64,000 bases of DNA from contig NC_080583.1 of the NCBI RefSeq assembly GCF_029962835.1, positions 68,805,158 through 68,869,157 on the forward strand, given 5' to 3'. This document shows, piece by piece, positions 59,151-64,000 of the stretch. The notes under the pieces are model-generated. The model did no database searches and was not told the origin of the DNA. It saw only the letters and a program-made list of their open reading frames with translations. Made by a program: the position numbers and the translations under genes. The first letter of the stretch is position 1. Every line of letters begins with the position of its first letter. The DNA comes from Magnolia sinica. Its lineage: Eukaryota > Streptophyta > Magnoliopsida > Magnoliales > Magnoliaceae.

Positions 59151-61636
59151 AACAATGCCGACGCTGAGACTGTGCGGCATTTCTACACTTCAATTTGAAA
59201 TCCAAACATAAAGTCACTGACCTTTGACCTAGCATTCGAAAATTCCCTGATACCCTTTAAGGTGACTGACATTAAGAGGATTTCTGGGGTGCCACACGGG
59301 ACAGTGATTGTTCGACATAGGGATTCGAAGCAGTCCAAGTATAGGGACGAGAGGACTGTTCAGATTTGTGGCGAACCTAAAAATTGGATGATCATGTAAT
59401 AATGGTGTGGGGCTGATCATGTTTGCATGTGAGTTGAGTTGGTAATCAAATGTGGGCTTAATTGTGTTTGCATGTGAGTTGGCAATAATGTATCGGTGGG
59501 TTCTGTGCTATTTTGTGCTACCAACTACTAAGCATGGCATATCTTGTGTGTGGGTGTTTTGTGGTTGGCCGTTTGTTTGGCAACTGCTGTTCCATGATCC
59601 TACTTTGCTTGCTTGCCCTCACCCTTTCGACAATCTGCCATTTAAGGGCCAATCCCAAATCACTATGAGAAGGAATAAGATAATGATGATGCCGATGGCA
59701 GTGGCAACGATCAAGAATAGCAAAGCACGGATAAAGACTAGGTTAGAAAATCCCAACGAACCAAAACTAGGAGATTTTCCATCTAACCTGCCTTTTATTT
59801 TATTTTATTTTATTTTATCTATGCATACACTTGTGCCACTATATTCATGAAAGTCTGGGAAAACCTTAGAAGAGTCTAAGATCATGTTTTAATTCCTCAT
59901 GTTTTTCACTCCCCGCCTAGAAGTTGGGGCAAGATTTATGACCAAAAGGAATTCATGGGAAATGTAAAAACCAACCAAGAACTGATTTATTTTTTATTTT
60001 GCCTAGAAACTAAGGAATTACTAAGCTAAGAAATGTAAAACTCAGCAACCAAAAATTTTCCTCACATAATGAATGTATTTTATTCAAGCCCACCATTCAT
60101 CTTTTCAACTCATTTTCAAGCTTGAATCCGAAAATGAGGCAGATCCAAATCTAAGGTGGGCCACACCATAGTAAATTACGTAATCTAAGGTGGACCCCTG
60201 ACTCTCCTCTTTTATGTAGTAATACTTGGTGGCCTTATCCTGTGTCGATTTTCTTTTGGATTGTTGGAAGCTGGCATTCTGAATCAGGTCAAGATGATCT
60301 CTTAGTTTTTTCATATACCTTCTAATATTTGGTCATCTGTGACTTGATGCAACAACTCATTGGAAGGATGATAATCATCTATAGGAAATTAAGGATAGCA
60401 TTCGTTCCTTGTAAGTACTGAAAGTATTGAACGATGACAGACTATAGTAAGTTTTCGTAGATGCAACATGCTAGTGTCTTTATGTGTGCACATGCATGTA
60501 TAAGTGCTTTTGTGGCATGCATATGTAGCACTTATACGAAATTCATGTTTATCTTGGGGTTGTTTGGTTAGCCTTGAAGTTGTATTCAGATAGAACTTTT
60601 TGAATGCATTTGTCTAGCTACGCTTGTTCGAAGCTTCTTGTATGGATAAGCAAATCTTCAAATTTTAAAGATGCTGGAGAACGAGATGGAGGATAGCAGG
60701 AGTGGCACCATTAAGACAAGTGATGTATACTATGACGTTCTTCCCTCCTTTGTACACTACTTGTACACTAACACCCATTTGTTGTTAGTGAGTCCATACA
60801 TATTTATGTTGAAAGCACTAAAAAATGAGAGTACCAAGCTTCTTTAAGCTACCTCAATAGTATGTAGAAAACGGGGACATAAAACATGCATATGAAAAAG
60901 ATTTTGGTCAGTTGGGGTTCTCCCCAAGTTGATGAAAGAAAGAAAATAGATGGATTCTTGCTTCTTCCAAGCTGCATTTGCAGTTCTACTGACAGTTCTT
61001 GGCCTTAGCACCATGATCTGATGAACATTTGCATTGCATGCAGTCTGCAATACTTATCCATTTATGTCGTCAAACCTGTACTTTTTTCTTTTAAGTTGTT
61101 TCTTTATTTCTTAGCATATACTTTGAAGGACAAAAATCCTTCATATCAGTGACCTTGCTTTGATTTTGTATTATGATTCAATAACGATCACTTGAATGGG
61201 TTGCTTTCGAGTTTCAACACTTGATGTAAAAGTGCATTTGGATTTCATAGTTCCCATGGTTGTCATAATTCATTGCAGAACATATTGACATAGGATGGTC
61301 TTGGTGGTGTGGGCTGTTTTTTGCCTATTTTGCATCTTCTATTTCTCTTGATTTGGTTACGTTAGGTCACTCTTTTCTAATCTTGCTGGCTAGAAGATAG
61401 TCTCTTCTTTGTTTGGTTGAGCTATCAGTGCTAGCAACAAAGAGGTTCATTTTTATTTATTTTTACTGGATTTCATATTTTGTTCATCATCCACATGATT
61501 TAGTGATTATGTTGTTGTGGTACGATGCAGTTAATAGAGAAGGTGAAACTCTCATGGCATAAAGCATCAACAAGTCTATTTTTACGCAAACAAGCATATG
61601 GTTTTAGTGGAAGTTAAACACATTGAACTTGATTTC
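59151..61636. other. Long stretch without recognised genes
   Basis: No protein family could be identified. Contains a (TTTTA)n tract at about 59790-59817 and a small foldback fragment (about 60085-60180, TGAGGCAGATCCAAATCTAA, GTGGGCCACACC). Several T-rich/AG borders suggest intron-like DNA, but no paired exons could be named. Confidence 0.4.
60085..60180. repeat. Foldback repeat fragment
   Basis: Internal landmark AAAATGAGGCAGATCCAAAT followed by GTGGGCCACACCATAG. Ends lost. Confidence 0.5.
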
Positions 61637-61830
61637 CTAAACCTAAACCTTAACGTATTCTCAATTCCCTAAACCTATAACCTAAACATATAACCTAAAA
61701 CCTAAACCTAAATCTAAAACCTAAATGTATTCTTAAATCCCTAAACGTAAACCTACACCTAATCCTAATCTCAACTCCCTAACTTAAACCTAAACCTAAA
61801 CTTGAAAACCCAGACCTAAACCCGATCCCG
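61637..61830. repeat. Degenerate telomere-like (CCCTAAA) tract
   Basis: CCTAAACCTAAACC, TCCCTAAACCTATAACC, ACCTAAAACCTAAACC and similar units derived from the plant telomere unit CCCTAAA, interspersed with drift. About 20 recognisable units. Probably an old interstitial telomere-like repeat or a promoter 'telo-box'-like expansion rather than a chromosome end. Confidence 0.75.
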
Positions 61831-62190
61831 AACCCGAACTTGATTGATGTAATAATGTAGCCCAATCACATGGCAACAAACAAGAAAATCTTGCTTTGTT
61901 GGCAAGCATACTCGAACTCAATCATCACAATGCATCAATTTCCATCTCCACTATCTCTTACAGCATAGATTATTTGAGATTTTGGATTTATCTCATTTTT
62001 AGAGTCATGTCCTAACACAATATGATAATATTAATAGACAAGGTGGATTTGTCACCAACATTATTCCAAGACCCATATAACTTCTCCTTATAAGTTGGGT
62101 AGGACACATGCAACTTGAGCCATCAAAGGAGATAAGGATCACCTCTCATATGTTCTCTCTCTTTTCATTTGTTTTTTCCATAGGATTGTG

Positions 62191-62192
<2 letters not shown>

Positions 62193-62258
<66 letters not shown>
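62193..62258. repeat. (TA)n microsatellite
   Basis: About 33 uninterrupted TA units. Confidence 0.95.
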
Positions 62259-62262
<4 letters not shown>

Positions 62263-62334
62263 CTAGATTAGGCTCAACCTAGACTATACTTAATTGAACC
62301 CAACCAATTTTAACTAGATCTAAGATGATGAACT

Positions 62335-62535
62335 CGTCTAGCCTCAATTTCAAGTTTGGCCCGCTCAATTTCTAGTTTGGGGTCAAATTGGAAATTGAGT
62401 GGGACAAACTGAAAATTGAGCAGGCCAAACTGAAAATTGAGCGGGATAAACTGGAAATTGAGCGGGCGTCACTCAATTCTTCAGTTCCCTCGCTGAATTT
62501 CTAGGTTCCCTCGCTAAATTCCTAGGTTCCCTCAC
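62335..62535. repeat. 21-bp type B units in both orientations
   Basis: At 62340-62383 the units are inverted (AAGTTTGGCCCGCTCAATTT), at about 62384-62468 they are direct (GGAAATTGAGTGGGACAAAC), and from about 62469 to 62535 the GAGCGAGGGAACCTA variant is inverted (TAGGTTCCCTCGCTAAATTC). Confidence 0.85.
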
Positions 62536-63070
62536 CAAGCACACTGGAAGGATTGCAAATCTAGGGGGTTTCTAATCTTGGGGGTTCCAAATCCAGGGTT
62601 TTACAAATCCACGCTCCCAACTAGGCCCAAGGATTGTTAAGTAGCTGTAATTTTTGAGGCGTAAACGATCCATGCTGATTAGTAAATATGGATGGACAGA
62701 TTTGCACCTCACACTGCCAAGTGTACTGGGTATAGATGGCTTTACCATACTCCGATTTTTTCCTCTCCTCTATGTCATCGCCCTTTGGATATGCCCACTA
62801 CAAGTTCAACCGGAATACGTAGATGCGCCGAACGCACTGAAGCAAGCCCACCCATCGGCCAACCGACACACTCATGTTGAATGTATACCGTCGGTTATCA
62901 TTGTTTCAACCGTCCATTTCTTTATACATGCCTGACCCACCCAACCAACAAAAATTTTAAGAAACAGAAAATTCACCATCAGAACCACCTTTATGAGCGC
63001 CCATGATCCCACAAGGATGTGGTTTGGTCGGTGACCCCAGCACCAGCCAGATAGTTGGTGTCAAAGCTAT
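62536..63070. other. Spacer without recognised genes
   Basis: A plus-strand open frame at 62654-62935 has no family match and no codon signature. Nothing else seen. Confidence 0.4.
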
Positions 63071-63493
63071 GTGAGCCACACCATTATGTATGTGTTTTAT
63101 CAACAATCTATCCAATTTATTTCAGCTCATTTTAGGCTATGAGCCAAAAAATGAGGCAGATCTAAAGCTCAAGTGAACTACCCCACAAAAAACTGTGGGG
63201 ATTGAATGCTTACTGTTGGAAACTTCTTTAACGCACACAAAAGCTTTGGATCAAGTTGATATTTGTGTTCACCCATCGTACATCGTGTGAACTCATGAGC
63301 AGGTTAGATAGCAAATAACCATCACTTTAGGCCCTGGGAAGGTTTCAAATGTGGACATCATTCTCACTATTGTATCTTGTGGTTTGATCCACCTGAGCTT
63401 TGGATCGCTTCATTTTTGGACTCATGCCTTAAAATGAGCTGAAAGAATGGATGAACAGCATGGATTAAACACATACTTCATAGTGGGGCCCAC
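63071..63493. repeat. Foldback repeat, full-length copy
   Basis: GTGAGCCACACCATTATGTA at left and ATGGATGAACAGCATGGATT then CATAGTGGGGCCCACAG at right. Both halves present, arms inverted. Confidence 0.85.
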
Positions 63494-63536
63494 AGCTTTT
63501 GCACTAGATAGCTGGCTCATGTTGGGTCACCTACTA

Positions 63537-63690
63537 GTTTTTAATGGTGGATATTCAGTCAACATTGTGTTCTTGTAGTATGGTTCACCTTAGATTTGTA
63601 CGTCTCATTTTTTGTCTTATGCCATAAAATGAGCCGGCTAAATGATTGAACTGAGAGGATAAAAGAGATACATCATCATGGAGCTCACAG
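63537..63690. repeat. Foldback repeat, right half only
   Basis: Starts mid-element (TTTTTAATGGTGGATATTCA) and runs to ATCATCATGGAGCTCACAG. Directly follows the full copy. Confidence 0.7.
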
Positions 63691-63789
63691 ATCAGCTAAT
63701 TGGCTGGTGCTGCGGTCAATAGCCTAATTACATCCTTGATCGTGCGTCAGTAATCAGCAGTCTTATTCTAGTTTCGATGGACTGCTTTC

Positions 63790-64000
63790 GATAGATGAGC
63801 CTGATTAGCCAGGGTTTAGAACATATGAAAGCCTAATTAGCCAGGGTTTAGATTCATGGTCATTTCAATGCACTTGACGGTCAATTCCCTTCACTTCACG
63901 GTCATTTCCACGCATTTCACGTTCAATTTGCTTCACTTCATGGTCATTTTCATGCATTTCACGGTCAATTTCGACGATTCCGTTTAGATTCACGGTCATT
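63790..64000 (-). repeat. 21-bp array, type A, inverted, running off the window
   Basis: After a 32-bp direct duplication (GATTAGCCAGGGTTTAGA at 63803 and 63835) come units ATTTCACGGTCATTTCCACG, the reverse complement of the type A unit at 56142-56490. At least seven units before the window ends. Confidence 0.8.

Noticed and set aside
62654-62935. 93-residue plus-strand frame as a host gene
   Set aside because: No recognisable domain, no intron or promoter context, and overlapping frames are also open.

Overview
The window is a stretch of a large, repeat-rich flowering-plant nuclear genome. Evidence: Ty3/gypsy elements of plant-specific lineages, a CACTA (En/Spm) transposon with the plant-only Ptta/Transposase_24 gene, a NAC transcription factor (a land-plant family) and plant-like intron borders. 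A short inverted (foldback) repeat opening with a GGGCCCACC-type end and 'GCCGTCCATCCA' occurs about twenty times. From memory this type of repeat is common in magnoliids, so a magnoliid is my guess, but the window alone does not prove it.

Layout. 1-5.8 kb: a decayed Tekay/Del-like Ty3 chromovirus on the + strand. 7.2-21.35 kb: a degenerate CACTA transposon on the - strand. Its 5' terminal repeat ends at 21345, its transposase has lost the catalytic core, and its second gene is split by a 3.9-kb solo-LTR-like insertion (9175-13097) with a perfect 5-bp target duplication. Its distal part carries host exon pieces that keep splice sites: cullin, GAPDH and at least one of unknown origin. 22.6-32.4 kb: the only host gene that looks intact, a three-exon NAC transcription factor on the - strand (390 codons). 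Its 7.5-kb first intron holds a small Ty3 relic with both LTRs, one of which carries a MITE. 32.5-38.9 kb: just upstream of the NAC gene lies a close-packed run of about thirteen foldback repeats of roughly 420 bp each.

39.5-53.1 kb: a TAT-lineage Ty3 relic on the - strand, broken apart by later insertions. A 3.0-kb LTR (40576-47628, TSD AGTAT) itself contains a 4.0-kb LTR (43313-47355, TSD GTAGG); another 3.5-kb LTR sits at 48230-51698 (TSD GCTTT). 53.1-55.8 kb: more foldback copies, one split by a poly(A)-tailed retroposed insert with a 13-bp duplication and one nested in an element with about 135-bp terminal inverted repeats.

56.1-64.0 kb: the least explained region. Two kinds of 21-bp tandem array occur in several blocks. 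On the left they run in one orientation and towards the right edge the opposite orientation appears. Because the unit is 21 bp, long stretches read as seven-residue (heptad) repeats. Between blocks lie a splice-bordered exon of plastid/mitochondrial polynucleotide phosphorylase, a telomere-like tract and simple repeats. This may be one large, poorly known mobile element that captured a host exon.

Functionally only the NAC gene is likely to make a normal protein. The rest records layered transposition, and target duplications and interruptions allow a relative order of events to be read.
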